Assembly (NCBI GenBank): GCA_041392835.1
Contig: JAWKLF010000004.1
Coordinates: 124,001 to 188,000, forward strand
Reading direction: 5' to 3'
DNA length: 64,000 bases
Source of the DNA: OLB11 sp041392835
Lineage (GTDB): Bacteria > Bacteroidota > Bacteroidia > Chitinophagales > Chitinophagaceae
Under the pieces are notes generated by a model. The model had not been told where the DNA came from. It made no database searches and was given only the letters and a program-made list of their open reading frames with translations. The first letter of the stretch is position 1; the number at the start of each line of letters is the position of its first letter. Below are positions 16,545-24,877 of the stretch, in pieces. Both the position numbers and the translations under genes were made by a program.

Positions 16545-18134
16545 ATGAAACTTATTAGTTTTCTCTTTCTTTTAATATCACTTTCTACAGTGTCTAATGC
16601 TCAGTGTAGTTTATCCGCATCTTTTACAACTGGTGCAGCATGCCCAGCTAACACAGGCAGTATTCAAATGGCAACTACAGGTGCTTTAGGTAGTGTTACC
16701 TATCAGCTTAATGGCGGCTTAGCGCAAAGCAATTCTTTATTTCAAAATCTGAGTACCGGCTCATATACCGTTATTGCTACTGATGCTTCAAATTGCAAAG
16801 ACACGGTGTACCCTTTTGTCCCCACTAACCTTTCTGCTATCGTATATCAATGTGTTTATAATTGTATCAATCCAACAAATTGTAGTATTATCATGACAGC
16901 CACGGGCTCTGCGCCTCATATGTATCAATACCGCATAGCTGGTAGTAGTACTTGGATGACAATTGTTTCTGATACAATTTCAGGTTTATTATCCAATACT
17001 AATTATGAAATTAGAGAACTTAATACATTTGGCTGCACTAGCACTATTAAAGATACTGTTATCAATCAAACGATGTCTTTATCTACTTTGTCAACCTATT
17101 CTTGTACAAATTTTGGAACTGTTTCTTTACAGGTCAATAATGCACTAAATCCTATTTCTTATACTATCATTCCCTCTGTTGGCAATTTTGTTTCTCCCAA
17201 TTTATTCAATAATGTACCCATAGGAACATATACTGTGTTGGCCACTGACGCATCTAATTGTAGTGTAACAAATATAGTTCAAGTAAACAGCCCCAATTCA
17301 AGCTATGCAATTACACATCCTACGTGTACAAATTCCACCAATGGATCTATTCAAATTTTACTTAATGGAAGTGCCCCTTACAATTTTAGTTTAAATAGTA
17401 CTCCTTTAGGCTCCACAAATCCTATGTCCATACCCAATTTAGGTGTTGGAAATTATTCTATAGTAGCCACTGATGCGACACCATGTACTTATAGTTATTT
17501 ATTACAATTAACAAGCAATAATTTACCAAGCAATAATACTATTCAAGTTAACTCTTGTGGCTACTTGACCATGAATGGTATAACATATACAAGTAGTGGT
17601 ACTTATACCCAAACCCTTACAAATGCTGTTGGATGTGATAGTGTTTTAACAATACAAGCAACTGTAAACACCTTTAACCCTTCAATAGTTCAAAATGGGA
17701 ATACACTTTCTGCTACACAACCTGGAGTCAATTATCAATGGTTTAGCATGGCTCCTTTTCAACTAATAGCTGGTGCTACAAATCAAAATTTCAATCCTTC
17801 TTTAAATGGAAATTATGGAGTAATCTTAAGTAGTAATGGTTGTAGCGACACTTCAAATACTATAGCCTTCGTATTATCAAATGTATCTGATATAGACAAT
17901 CAACCATTATTTTTATATCCTAATCCAAGCTCCAAAAATATAAATATCCAATATGATTTACCTTTCAATAATGGAGTGATAATAATCTGTGATTTACTTG
18001 GCACTAAACGTTTAGAAAAAAGCTTCTATCATGCTTTTCATGAAATTTCATTGGAAGATTTAGCGCCTGGAATCTATTTAGTTTATATGAATATTGATGG
18101 CAAAAGCAGTCAAACAAAACTAACAAAACAATAA
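16545..18134 (+). CDS. Secreted T9SS cargo with SprB-like repeats
   Basis: A 529-residue exported protein. The signal peptide is MKLISFLFLLISLSTVSNAQ. The body holds several SprB-like beta repeats recognisable by GSYTVIATDASNCKDTV, GTYTVLATDASNC and GNYSIVATDATPC. Cysteines occur in each repeat and may form disulfides. The last ~75 residues are a type A sorting domain: LYPNPSSKNINIQYD, then a strand pattern ending APGIYLVYMN and KSSQTKLTKQ. It should cross the outer membrane through T9SS and be anchored or released. SprB repeats occur in gliding adhesins, but this protein is far shorter than SprB, so a surface or matrix adhesin role is inference. It converges on the IscA-type gene with a 6-base gap. 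Confidence 0.88.
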   Translation: MKLISFLFLLISLSTVSNAQCSLSASFTTGAACPANTGSIQMATTGALGSVTYQLNGGLAQSNSLFQNLSTGSYTVIATDASNCKDTVYPFVPTNLSAIVYQCVYNCINPTNCSIIMTATGSAPHMYQYRIAGSSTWMTIVSDTISGLLSNTNYEIRELNTFGCTSTIKDTVINQTMSLSTLSTYSCTNFGTVSLQVNNALNPISYTIIPSVGNFVSPNLFNNVPIGTYTVLATDASNCSVTNIVQVNSPNSSYAITHPTCTNSTNGSIQILLNGSAPYNFSLNSTPLGSTNPMSIPNLGVGNYSIVATDATPCTYSYLLQLTSNNLPSNNTIQVNSCGYLTMNGITYTSSGTYTQTLTNAVGCDSVLTIQATVNTFNPSIVQNGNTLSATQPGVNYQWFSMAPFQLIAGATNQNFNPSLNGNYGVILSSNGCSDTSNTIAFVLSNVSDIDNQPLFLYPNPSSKNINIQYDLPFNNGVIIICDLLGTKRLEKSFYHAFHEISLEDLAPGIYLVYMNIDGKSSQTKLTKQ

Positions 18135-18140
18135 TTTTTT

Positions 18141-18485
18141 TTATACTGCAAAGCTGGTTCCACATCCACAAGTGCTACTTGCATTGGGATTATGAAATGT
18201 AAATCCTCTGGCATTTAGTCCACTCCCAAAATCAATTTCCATATCCAGTAGGTATATTTCATGAGCAGGATTCATGATGAATGTAAAGTCATCAATGCTA
18301 TACAGCTTATCATTTTCTTGTTTTGAATCAAATTCTAATACATAGGTCATACCACTACAGCCACCACCTTTCACCCCTACTCTAAGAAACTTAGTTTCAT
18401 CTTCTAAGGTTTTCAACCTTTTTATTTCAATTAAAGCCGCTTCAGTAAATTTTAATGGTGTTTGTACAGAAGTTTCTGATGTCAT
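18141..18485 (-). CDS. A-type iron-sulfur carrier (IscA/SufA/ErpA family)
   Basis: A 114-residue HesB-domain protein. The three conserved cysteines are Cys43 (GGGCSGMTY) and the CGCG pair Cys106 and Cys108 (SSTCGCGTSF). A-type carriers pass 2Fe-2S or 4Fe-4S clusters to target enzymes in the cytoplasm. The sequence does not separate IscA, SufA and ErpA. Its ATG lies one base after the stop of the M43 protease gene upstream, so it appears to be translated from the protease transcript. The pairing is odd for a housekeeping Fe-S protein. No isc or suf genes are nearby. Confidence 0.94.
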   Translation of the reverse strand: MTSETSVQTPLKFTEAALIEIKRLKTLEDETKFLRVGVKGGGCSGMTYVLEFDSKQENDKLYSIDDFTFIMNPAHEIYLLDMEIDFGSGLNARGFTFHNPNASSTCGCGTSFAV

Positions 18486-18486
18486 G

Positions 18487-19773
18487 TTATTTTATTATTT
18501 GAAATTTAGTACGATGTAAAACACTGGTTTCATCTGAAATAGTGAGAAGATACACACCCTGATTCCATGATGATACAGAGATTACTTCTTCTACAAAAGG
18601 TATAGCACCCAAGCTATTTGAATACATTTTTTTGCCCAATATATCCGTAATCACAATATTCAATTGCTTTGTATCAGTATTCGGAAATGAAACATGAATA
18701 AGATCGCGAGTAGGATTTGGATAGATGGCAAGAAGTTGGTCTATATTTTCATCGTCAATTCCGGTAGGTGCATGTATGCCCGTACGAATAGTATATAATA
18801 CGTTTTCCATAAGCGTTACTTGCCCTTTGGTAAAACTGTTTTCGCAAGCTTCTGAAGAGTAATCCATGTAGTTTTCAACCATGTCTTTAAAATCGTTTGA
18901 AGTGATACATGAATTGGTATTTTTATTACAATTAAAATTAGAAGCATCGCCACATTCAGGAGTATCTGCAACACCATCATCTTCAAAGCCAGCTTGTCCG
19001 TTACAAGCACCATCATCATCGCCCCAAATATGTCTTAAGCCTAAATAGTGACCAACCTCATGCACAGCGGTTTTGCCTTGCAAACCACTCGTAAAACCGA
19101 TAGGTTTTTGTGGTGTACCACCAAACGCCAAATAATCAATAACTACACCATCTATATCAACCGATTTGTATGAAGAACCTGCCCACCAATTGGGTAAACC
19201 TGGAGGTGGATATGCATAACCTAATAGTTCACCTTGTCCTGCTGGTAATCCTATATCACAAACCCAAATATTGAGTACACTTTGTGGAGTAACAGCATCG
19301 CTACCACCTGCACTGGTATGTTTTACATCATCGGCCATGTTATCGCCAGTAAATTGATTAAACTCAAATACAAATGATGTTTTTGTTGTAGAAACACGCT
19401 TGATTTCTTTTACATAAAATTGAATTTTGGCAGGACCCACTATAGGAAAAAACTCAGAACGTAAACTAACAGTATCCGCATTTCTTCTACCATAACATCT
19501 ATTGAGCATTTCTATTTGTGAAGTAACATAGTTGTCTGATAAATTTTCAGTACTATTTTTATACACAATATGTACTACCACTGGCACATAAACTATTGGC
19601 CCTCTTAGTTTTTTTGCTGACAATTCGCCCAACTTTTTTACTTGAGCGTAAAACCCAGGTTGTTGTATATCTAAATGTTGCAAATATTCATGCGAACCGC
19701 AAGGTTTAATAGTTTGAGCCGTAGCATTGAGTACAATAAAAGCACTCGCGAGTATTGTTATTATTTTTTTCAT
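18487..19773 (-). CDS. Secreted M43 (pappalysin-type) metalloprotease with T9SS sorting domain
   Basis: A 428-residue exported zinc protease. The signal peptide is about residues 1-20 (MKKIITILASAFIVLNATAQ). The metzincin motif HEVGHYLGLRH gives ligands His238, His242 and His248 with catalytic Glu239. The Met-turn is NYMDYS at Met303. Several paired cysteines lie between these motifs (CNGQ, TPECG, FNCN, SCI). From about residue 345 a type A sorting domain begins with IYPNPTRDLIHVSFP and ends with YLLTISD and RTKFQIIK. M43 enzymes include cytophagalysin-like proteases that digest extracellular protein. It is the first gene of a minus-strand unit with the IscA-type gene one base downstream. Confidence 0.93.
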   Translation of the reverse strand: MKKIITILASAFIVLNATAQTIKPCGSHEYLQHLDIQQPGFYAQVKKLGELSAKKLRGPIVYVPVVVHIVYKNSTENLSDNYVTSQIEMLNRCYGRRNADTVSLRSEFFPIVGPAKIQFYVKEIKRVSTTKTSFVFEFNQFTGDNMADDVKHTSAGGSDAVTPQSVLNIWVCDIGLPAGQGELLGYAYPPPGLPNWWAGSSYKSVDIDGVVIDYLAFGGTPQKPIGFTSGLQGKTAVHEVGHYLGLRHIWGDDDGACNGQAGFEDDGVADTPECGDASNFNCNKNTNSCITSNDFKDMVENYMDYSSEACENSFTKGQVTLMENVLYTIRTGIHAPTGIDDENIDQLLAIYPNPTRDLIHVSFPNTDTKQLNIVITDILGKKMYSNSLGAIPFVEEVISVSSWNQGVYLLTISDETSVLHRTKFQIIK

Positions 19774-19794
19774 GATAGCTGTAAAAATATTGAA

Positions 19795-20262
19795 TTATCG
19801 GCATTTAATATGCTGTTTAATAAAAATTCTATCCACGTTAGCAAATTTTTCCATTAACACATTATAAAACAATTGTATTTGTTCTTCTTCATTTGCCAAA
19901 AAGCAGTAATCCAACTCACCTTCTCTTCCCCAAGGTTTGGATTCAAAATGCAAAGTAGTATGGTTTTCTTTTTGATAATTAGCCAAAAAATCTTGAAATT
20001 GAGCCAAAGCCTCAGTATTGATACCAGCACCTCTACTGATAAATGAAACACGAATTTGTGCCAACTGTTTTTCATCTGTTTTAGTATCTTTCAAAAGTTG
20101 TGTTTGTTCATTTGGGGTTCGAGGTCTTACGAACACAGTACTATCTACTTGTGTCATTTCTGGTACTGACTTTGCTGCTTTCTTTTTTTTCTTTTTGGCC
20201 TGCACAGACAAGGCTAAAAAAAGTAAAAAGAAAAAACTCAGGAAATAAAATATCTTCTTCAT
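19795..20262 (-). CDS. Small exported protein of unknown function
   Basis: A 155-residue protein with a signal peptide (MKKIFYFLSFFFLLFLALSVQA) followed directly by a run of lysines (KKKKKKAAK). The mature part contains VRPRTPNEQTQLLKDTKTDE and FISRGAGINTEALAQFQDFL, and ends with IFIKQHIKCR. I do not recognise a family. It lies 21 bases upstream of the M43 protease start on the same strand and may be its operon partner, possibly a periplasmic or secreted accessory protein. The poly-lysine run after the cleavage site is unusual and could be a charge retention or binding feature. Confidence 0.7.
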   Translation of the reverse strand: MKKIFYFLSFFFLLFLALSVQAKKKKKKAAKSVPEMTQVDSTVFVRPRTPNEQTQLLKDTKTDEKQLAQIRVSFISRGAGINTEALAQFQDFLANYQKENHTTLHFESKPWGREGELDYCFLANEEEQIQLFYNVLMEKFANVDRIFIKQHIKCR

Positions 20263-20336
20263 ATTGTTAAAATTTTAAAACTTATATTTACTATGACTCA
20301 TTCAAGTAAGCAAAGTAAAATTATGTATATTACCTT

Positions 20337-20344
20337 TACATTTG
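20337..20344 (+). promoter_or_regulatory. Probable -7 promoter element of ispH
   Basis: TACATTTG fits TAnnTTTG exactly and lies 64 bases before the ispH ATG, in the 146-base divergent gap. Confidence 0.5.
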
Positions 20345-20408
20345 ATTGATAAAGAACAATTTCATCTTAAAAAAGTGAATACCAGAAGCTTTATTTGAAC
20401 AAAAACAT

Positions 20409-21632
20409 ATGAAATCATTTGATATCCCTGCTTTTTATAGAAGTCCACTTATAAGTGGCATAAAAGAAAAAAGGAAAAAAGAAGATAAATTAAAAAAGGA
20501 CTTTACACCTACCGTATTAGATGTTGGAAATTTTGAAATCAAAATGGCAAGACATTTTGGTTTTTGTTATGGTGTAGAAAATGCCATCGAAATTGCATTT
20601 AGAACAGTGCAAGAAAATCCAAACAAACGCATTTTTTTGCTGAGCGAAATGATACACAACCCACAAGTCAATGCAGACCTCATGAGCTATGGAGTACAAT
20701 TTATTATGAATACTAAAGGTGAGATGTATATAAACTGGGAAAATCTGAAGCAAGAAGATATAGTAATAATACCAGCATTTGGCACCACCTTGGAGACCGA
20801 AAATAAATTACGACAAATAGGTATTAATCCTCTAAAATATAATACTACTTGCCCTTTTGTAGAAAAGGTTTGGAATCGAAGCCAGCAAATAGGAAACAAA
20901 GGTTATACAATAATTATACACGGCAAACCTCAACATGAAGAAACGCGTGCCACTTTTTCTCATACAAGCTCTCATAGCCCATCTATAGTAGTAAACGACA
21001 TGCATGAAGCAAAAAAATTGGCTTTATATTTAACCCAACAAAAAGAAAAATCATCTTTTTATGAAGAGTTTAGAGGTCAGTACTCTACAAATTTTGATAT
21101 AGAAAAAGATTTTGAACGCATAGGTGTAGTGAACCAAACTACAATGTTGGCAAGCGATACACAAGAAATTGCTGACTATTTAAAAAATGAGCTTTATATA
21201 CATTACAAATTAGATGATGCAAGCATTTCTACTCGATTTGCAGATACCAGAGATACCCTATGCTATGCTACCAACGATAATCAACAAGCTGTAAAAAGTT
21301 TATTGAATGAACAAGCTGACCTTGCACTAGTTGTAGGCGGATTCAATAGTTCTAACACCTCTCACCTAGTAGAATTGTGCGAAAGCATATTACCTACCTT
21401 TTTTATAGAAAATGATAGCAATTTAATAGATAAAGACACTATCAAACACTTTGATTTGAATACGCATCAAATTAAAATTTCTACGAATATTTTTCCTTTG
21501 AATAAAAAACCCAGTATTTTATTGACTGCAGGCGCATCATGCCCCGATGCTGTGGTAGAAAATGTAATCAAAAAACTTATCCAATTATTTCAATCCAACG
21601 TAAGTATAGAAGATCTTCAAAATCAATTTTAA
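20409..21632 (+). CDS. ispH: 4-hydroxy-3-methylbut-2-enyl diphosphate reductase, long form
   Basis: IspH catalyses the last step of the MEP isoprenoid pathway with a 4Fe-4S cluster. The three cluster cysteines are Cys53 (FGFCYGVENA), Cys148 (NTTCPFVEKVW) and Cys378 (GASCPDAVVENV). Other landmarks are LLSEMIHNPQVN, HGKPQHEETRATFSH and VGGFNSSNTSHLVE. At 407 residues it is about 90 longer than the E. coli enzyme. It has a basic N-terminal extension (about 40 residues) and an insertion before residue 240, as in the long class seen in cyanobacteria, plants and many Bacteroidota. It converges on cmk with a 2-base gap. Confidence 0.96.
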   Translation: MKSFDIPAFYRSPLISGIKEKRKKEDKLKKDFTPTVLDVGNFEIKMARHFGFCYGVENAIEIAFRTVQENPNKRIFLLSEMIHNPQVNADLMSYGVQFIMNTKGEMYINWENLKQEDIVIIPAFGTTLETENKLRQIGINPLKYNTTCPFVEKVWNRSQQIGNKGYTIIIHGKPQHEETRATFSHTSSHSPSIVVNDMHEAKKLALYLTQQKEKSSFYEEFRGQYSTNFDIEKDFERIGVVNQTTMLASDTQEIADYLKNELYIHYKLDDASISTRFADTRDTLCYATNDNQQAVKSLLNEQADLALVVGGFNSSNTSHLVELCESILPTFFIENDSNLIDKDTIKHFDLNTHQIKISTNIFPLNKKPSILLTAGASCPDAVVENVIKKLIQLFQSNVSIEDLQNQF

Positions 21633-21634
21633 TA

Positions 21635-22297
21635 TTAGCTATTAATCAATTGCATAGCCATATCATAAGCTATTTGCAATTGCTGACTCATAGTAAGTTG
21701 CGAATTGTCTAACACTACAGCATCATCGGCTTTGCGCAATGGACTTATTTCGCGAGTGCTATCTATTAAATCTCGATGTCGCAAGTTGGCTTTCACTTCA
21801 TCTACAGATATGTTAGCATTTTTTTGTTTCATTTCTTCGTATCGTCTTGTAACTCGTATTGGTTCATCGGCACACAAGTATATTTTTAATTCTGCATTCG
21901 GAAAAACGGTAGTACCTATATCTCTACCATCCATAACAAGACCTTTTTTCAGACCTAATTTTTGTTGCTGCTTTACAGCATTTTCTCGTACTGAAGATAA
22001 AGCAGCCACCTCACTCACAAAATTTGACACATCCATTTGCCTTATAGCTTGCTCAACTTGCTCACCATTTAAATAAATCTGATGATTTTCAAAATGTAAA
22101 TGTATATCAGATAAGGCATGTTCTACATGTTCGCTTTTTGCAATATCTACATGATGCCGAAGAAAAAATAAAGTGATAGCTCTATACATAGCACCACTAT
22201 CTATATACTCGTAATGCAACTTTTTAGCCAGTTGTTTTGCCAATGTGCTTTTCCCTGTAGAAGAAAATCCATCAATAGCAATTAAAATTTTTTTCAT
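21635..22297 (-). CDS. cmk: (d)CMP kinase
   Basis: A 220-residue cytidylate kinase phosphorylating CMP and dCMP with ATP. The P-loop GFSSTGKST lies at residues 10-18, DSGAMYRAITLF follows, and VMDGRDIGTTVFPNA and LRHRDLIDSTREISPL are the expected substrate and lid segments. I place the start at ATG 22297, since the open frame continues to 22354 with a non-conserved basic stretch (MHHRNTSIKKKN...). Homologues begin close to the KKILIAIDG strand. It converges on ispH. Confidence 0.95.
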   Translation of the reverse strand: MKKILIAIDGFSSTGKSTLAKQLAKKLHYEYIDSGAMYRAITLFFLRHHVDIAKSEHVEHALSDIHLHFENHQIYLNGEQVEQAIRQMDVSNFVSEVAALSSVRENAVKQQQKLGLKKGLVMDGRDIGTTVFPNAELKIYLCADEPIRVTRRYEEMKQKNANISVDEVKANLRHRDLIDSTREISPLRKADDAVVLDNSQLTMSQQLQIAYDMAMQLINS

Positions 22298-22446
22298 ATG
22301 GCAATTGAAACTAAACCTATTCTTTTTTTTTATAGAAGTATTTCTATGGTGCAAATAAAAGACATAGATTGGAATAACAAAACATTACCTTTTATTAATA
22401 ATATAAAAAACTGACTCTTAGGATAGTTATTACCAAGCAATACAAG

Positions 22447-22454
22447 TATTTTTG
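22447..22454 (+). promoter_or_regulatory. -7 promoter element of the BT_3928-like gene
   Basis: TATTTTTG fits TAnnTTTG exactly, 17 bases before the ATG at 22472. Confidence 0.55.
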
Positions 22455-22471
22455 TAGATAAAATATTTTTT

Positions 22472-23704
22472 ATGAAAGAAAACAAGTTTTTCACTATCAT
22501 ACTTCGCTTTATAAGCATATTTGTAGGCCTATTATTTATTTTCTCAGGCTTAATCAAAGCAAACGACCCATCTGGATTAGCCTATAAAATGGGCGAATTT
22601 TTTGAAGTATGGGCAAATAAAGAACATTTTTTGCCAAGCCTTATGCTTGCACTCAATAAGTACGCTATGGCTTTTTCTATCATGATGATTTCATTTGAAA
22701 TTATTGCTGGTGTGGCATTAATTATTGGCTATCGTTTTAAACTTTTTTCTTATCTCATTTTGGCACTTACTGTCTTCTTTACTTTCCTTACAGCCTATGC
22801 TCTTTTTAGTGGCAATATCAAAGAGTGCGGATGCTTTGGAGATTGTATTAAGCTTCAAGCCAATGAATCATTTATGAAAGATATTATATTATTAATACTG
22901 CTTCTATTATTAGTAATTTTTAGAAAAAAAATACATCAAGCATTTGGAAATGCACTTGCTACTGCCTTAATGATAATAAGTTTTGTGTTATCTATTGCTA
23001 TACAATGGTATGCAATCAAACATTTGCCATTTAAAGATTGTTTAGCATATAAGAAAGGAAACAATTTACTTCAACAAATGACTCCTGATTCGTCTTATGT
23101 GCCAGCACAATACAAAACTATCTTGACGTATGAAAAAGATGGCGTGAAAAAAGATTTTGATGACAAAAATTTCCCTTGGCAAGATTCTACTTGGAAATTT
23201 ATAGATAGCAAAAGTAGTTTGGTAGCAGAAGCACAAAACGAGCCACCTATCAAAGATTTTGTTATAACTAATTATGATGGCAACGATGTTACACAACAGA
23301 TTTTAAACTATCCCGGGCATGTTTTTATTCTATTTATAAAAGATATACATGAAGCCAAAACTGACAATATGAATGCTTTGAAAAAATTAGTTCAAGATGC
23401 AAAAGAAAAAAATATGCCTGTCATAGCAGTTAGTGCTTCTAATGATATAGAAACCAATGAATTCAAACAAAAACATCAACTTGATTTGTCATTCTTTATG
23501 ATAGATGGAACTGTATGTAAAACAGCTATGCGAAGCAATCCAGGCCTTATGCTATTAAAAAATGGAACGGTGCTTGGCAAGTGGAGCTATGTTGATTATC
23601 CACAGCTTAATGTATTGTCTCTTTCTAATAAAGACAATCAGTTTCCATTATTTCCTACAGAAGAAGCGTTGGAATTAACAACACCTCAAGAAACAAACGA
23701 ATAA
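22472..23704 (+). CDS. BT_3928-like membrane protein: DoxX/MauE-like domain plus thioredoxin-like domain
   Basis: A 410-residue protein of a type conserved in Bacteroidota (BT_3928 family). The N-terminal ~180 residues have about five transmembrane helices in a DoxX/MauE pattern, with FIFSGLIKANDPSGLAYKM near residue 25-43 and a CGCFGDC cysteine cluster near residue 124. The C-terminal half is extracytoplasmic. It includes PGHVFILFIKDIHEAKTDN, VIAVSASNDIETNEF and NPGLMLLKNGTVLGKWSY, the strand order of a thioredoxin-like fold but without a CxxC active site. A role in a membrane redox or disulfide chain is inference. It has its own promoter, and the next gene also has its own. Confidence 0.85.
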   Translation: MKENKFFTIILRFISIFVGLLFIFSGLIKANDPSGLAYKMGEFFEVWANKEHFLPSLMLALNKYAMAFSIMMISFEIIAGVALIIGYRFKLFSYLILALTVFFTFLTAYALFSGNIKECGCFGDCIKLQANESFMKDIILLILLLLLVIFRKKIHQAFGNALATALMIISFVLSIAIQWYAIKHLPFKDCLAYKKGNNLLQQMTPDSSYVPAQYKTILTYEKDGVKKDFDDKNFPWQDSTWKFIDSKSSLVAEAQNEPPIKDFVITNYDGNDVTQQILNYPGHVFILFIKDIHEAKTDNMNALKKLVQDAKEKNMPVIAVSASNDIETNEFKQKHQLDLSFFMIDGTVCKTAMRSNPGLMLLKNGTVLGKWSYVDYPQLNVLSLSNKDNQFPLFPTEEALELTTPQETNE

Positions 23705-23715
23705 GTGTTTTTATA

Positions 23716-23723
23716 TACCTTTG
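23716..23723 (+). promoter_or_regulatory. -7 promoter element of the DppB-type permease gene
   Basis: TACCTTTG fits TAnnTTTG exactly, 25 bases before the TTG start at 23749. Confidence 0.65.
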
Positions 23724-23748
23724 TTGTTCATACAAATAATATTCTTTT

Positions 23749-24804
23749 TTGTTTTCATTTTTAATCAAAAAAATACTCAATAGTTTTGGGGTTCTACTAG
23801 GAGTCGTTAGTATCGTATTTTTTTTATTTTTTGTAATACTCCCTGCAGACCCTGCTAGACTAACTATGGGCCAACGCAGCGACGCTCAAACACTTGAAAA
23901 TACAAGAAAAGAATTAAATCTTGACAAACCAGTGGCGCAGCAGTTTTTACTGTACTTAAATGATTTATCACCTATCTCTATACACCCTTCATATGATAGC
24001 ATTCAGCAAAAATATCATTATCAGCCTTTAATTTCTTTTTCAGATAAGGCGCTTGTTATCAAAAAACCCTATTTGAGAAGATCATATCAGACCAAAAAGG
24101 AAGTAAGCGAAATGCTCGCTGATGGATTTCCAGGAACTTTTATTTTGGCTACTTTATCCATTTTAATTGCCTCCATTTTAGGTATTATTTTAGGTATTTT
24201 AGCAGCTGTAAAACAAAATACTTGGGTTGACACAACTACCCTTTTTGCAAGTGTTCTTGGCATATCGGCACCTTCTTTTTTTGCTGGCATTTTAATAGCT
24301 TATGTATTTGGGTTTTTACTTAGCGATCTTACACACCTAAGCATCATTTCTCCTATGTGGGATTTTGACCCGTATGAAGGCAAACGTTTGGTTTTAAAAA
24401 GCCTAATATTGCCTGTAGCTACATTGTCTATACGCCCTTTGGCCATCATCATGCAAATTACACGAAGCGCCATGCTCGATGTACTCAAACAAGACTATAT
24501 AAGAACAGCTTTATCCAAAGGTTTATCGCAAAAAGCAATCTTATATAAACATGCCTTGCGCAATGCACTAAATCCAGTTATTACCTCCATTAGCGGCTGG
24601 TTTGCGGAGCTACTTGCTGGTTCTTTTTTTATTGAATATATATTTGGCTGGAAAGGGATAGGCAAAATAACCGTAGATGCTCTTAATAAATTTGACTTTC
24701 CGGTAGTAATGGGTGCCGTTCTGTTTACTGCAGTTTTATTTATACTTGTCAATATTTTAGTAGATATTTTATACACCATCATAGACCCAAGAATAAAAAA
24801 ATAA
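23749..24804 (+). CDS. DppB/OppB-type ABC transporter permease, unpaired
   Basis: A 351-residue inner-membrane permease of the peptide/nickel uptake class. The start is TTG at 23749, giving MFSFLIKKILNSFGVLLGVV, the standard DppB N-terminus. An insertion of about 40 polar residues (HPSYDSIQQKYHYQPL...) follows TM1. The permease core includes LSIRPLAIIMQITRSAMLDV, then YIRTALSKGLSQKAILYKHALRNALNP (the EAA-like loop) and WFAELLAGSFFIEYIFGWKGIG. No DppC, ATPase or binding protein gene adjoins it; the next gene is a helicase with its own promoter. It may pair with components elsewhere. The substrate could be peptides, nickel or other small solutes. Confidence 0.9.
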   Translation: MFSFLIKKILNSFGVLLGVVSIVFFLFFVILPADPARLTMGQRSDAQTLENTRKELNLDKPVAQQFLLYLNDLSPISIHPSYDSIQQKYHYQPLISFSDKALVIKKPYLRRSYQTKKEVSEMLADGFPGTFILATLSILIASILGIILGILAAVKQNTWVDTTTLFASVLGISAPSFFAGILIAYVFGFLLSDLTHLSIISPMWDFDPYEGKRLVLKSLILPVATLSIRPLAIIMQITRSAMLDVLKQDYIRTALSKGLSQKAILYKHALRNALNPVITSISGWFAELLAGSFFIEYIFGWKGIGKITVDALNKFDFPVVMGAVLFTAVLFILVNILVDILYTIIDPRIKK

Positions 24805-24864
24805 TTTCTGCTACTTTTCCACCACATGTGTATTGGCAAATAGTTTACTCTAAATGCTATCATG

Positions 24865-24872
24865 TACATTTG
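24865..24872 (+). promoter_or_regulatory. -7 promoter element 5 nt before the UvrD/PcrA start codon
   Basis: TACATTTG fits TAnnTTTG exactly. Only five bases separate it from ATG 24878. As transcription in Bacteroidota starts a few bases past this element, the mRNA would be leaderless or nearly so. Confidence 0.5.
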
Positions 24873-24877
24873 TAGTC

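Noticed and set aside
21621..21652. Imperfect inverted repeat at the ispH/cmk convergent stops as a bidirectional terminator
   Set aside because: Mismatched all-A/T arms without T tails.
21705..22076. Plus-strand open frame opposite cmk
   Set aside because: Shadow of cmk; composition and lack of motifs do not support a gene.
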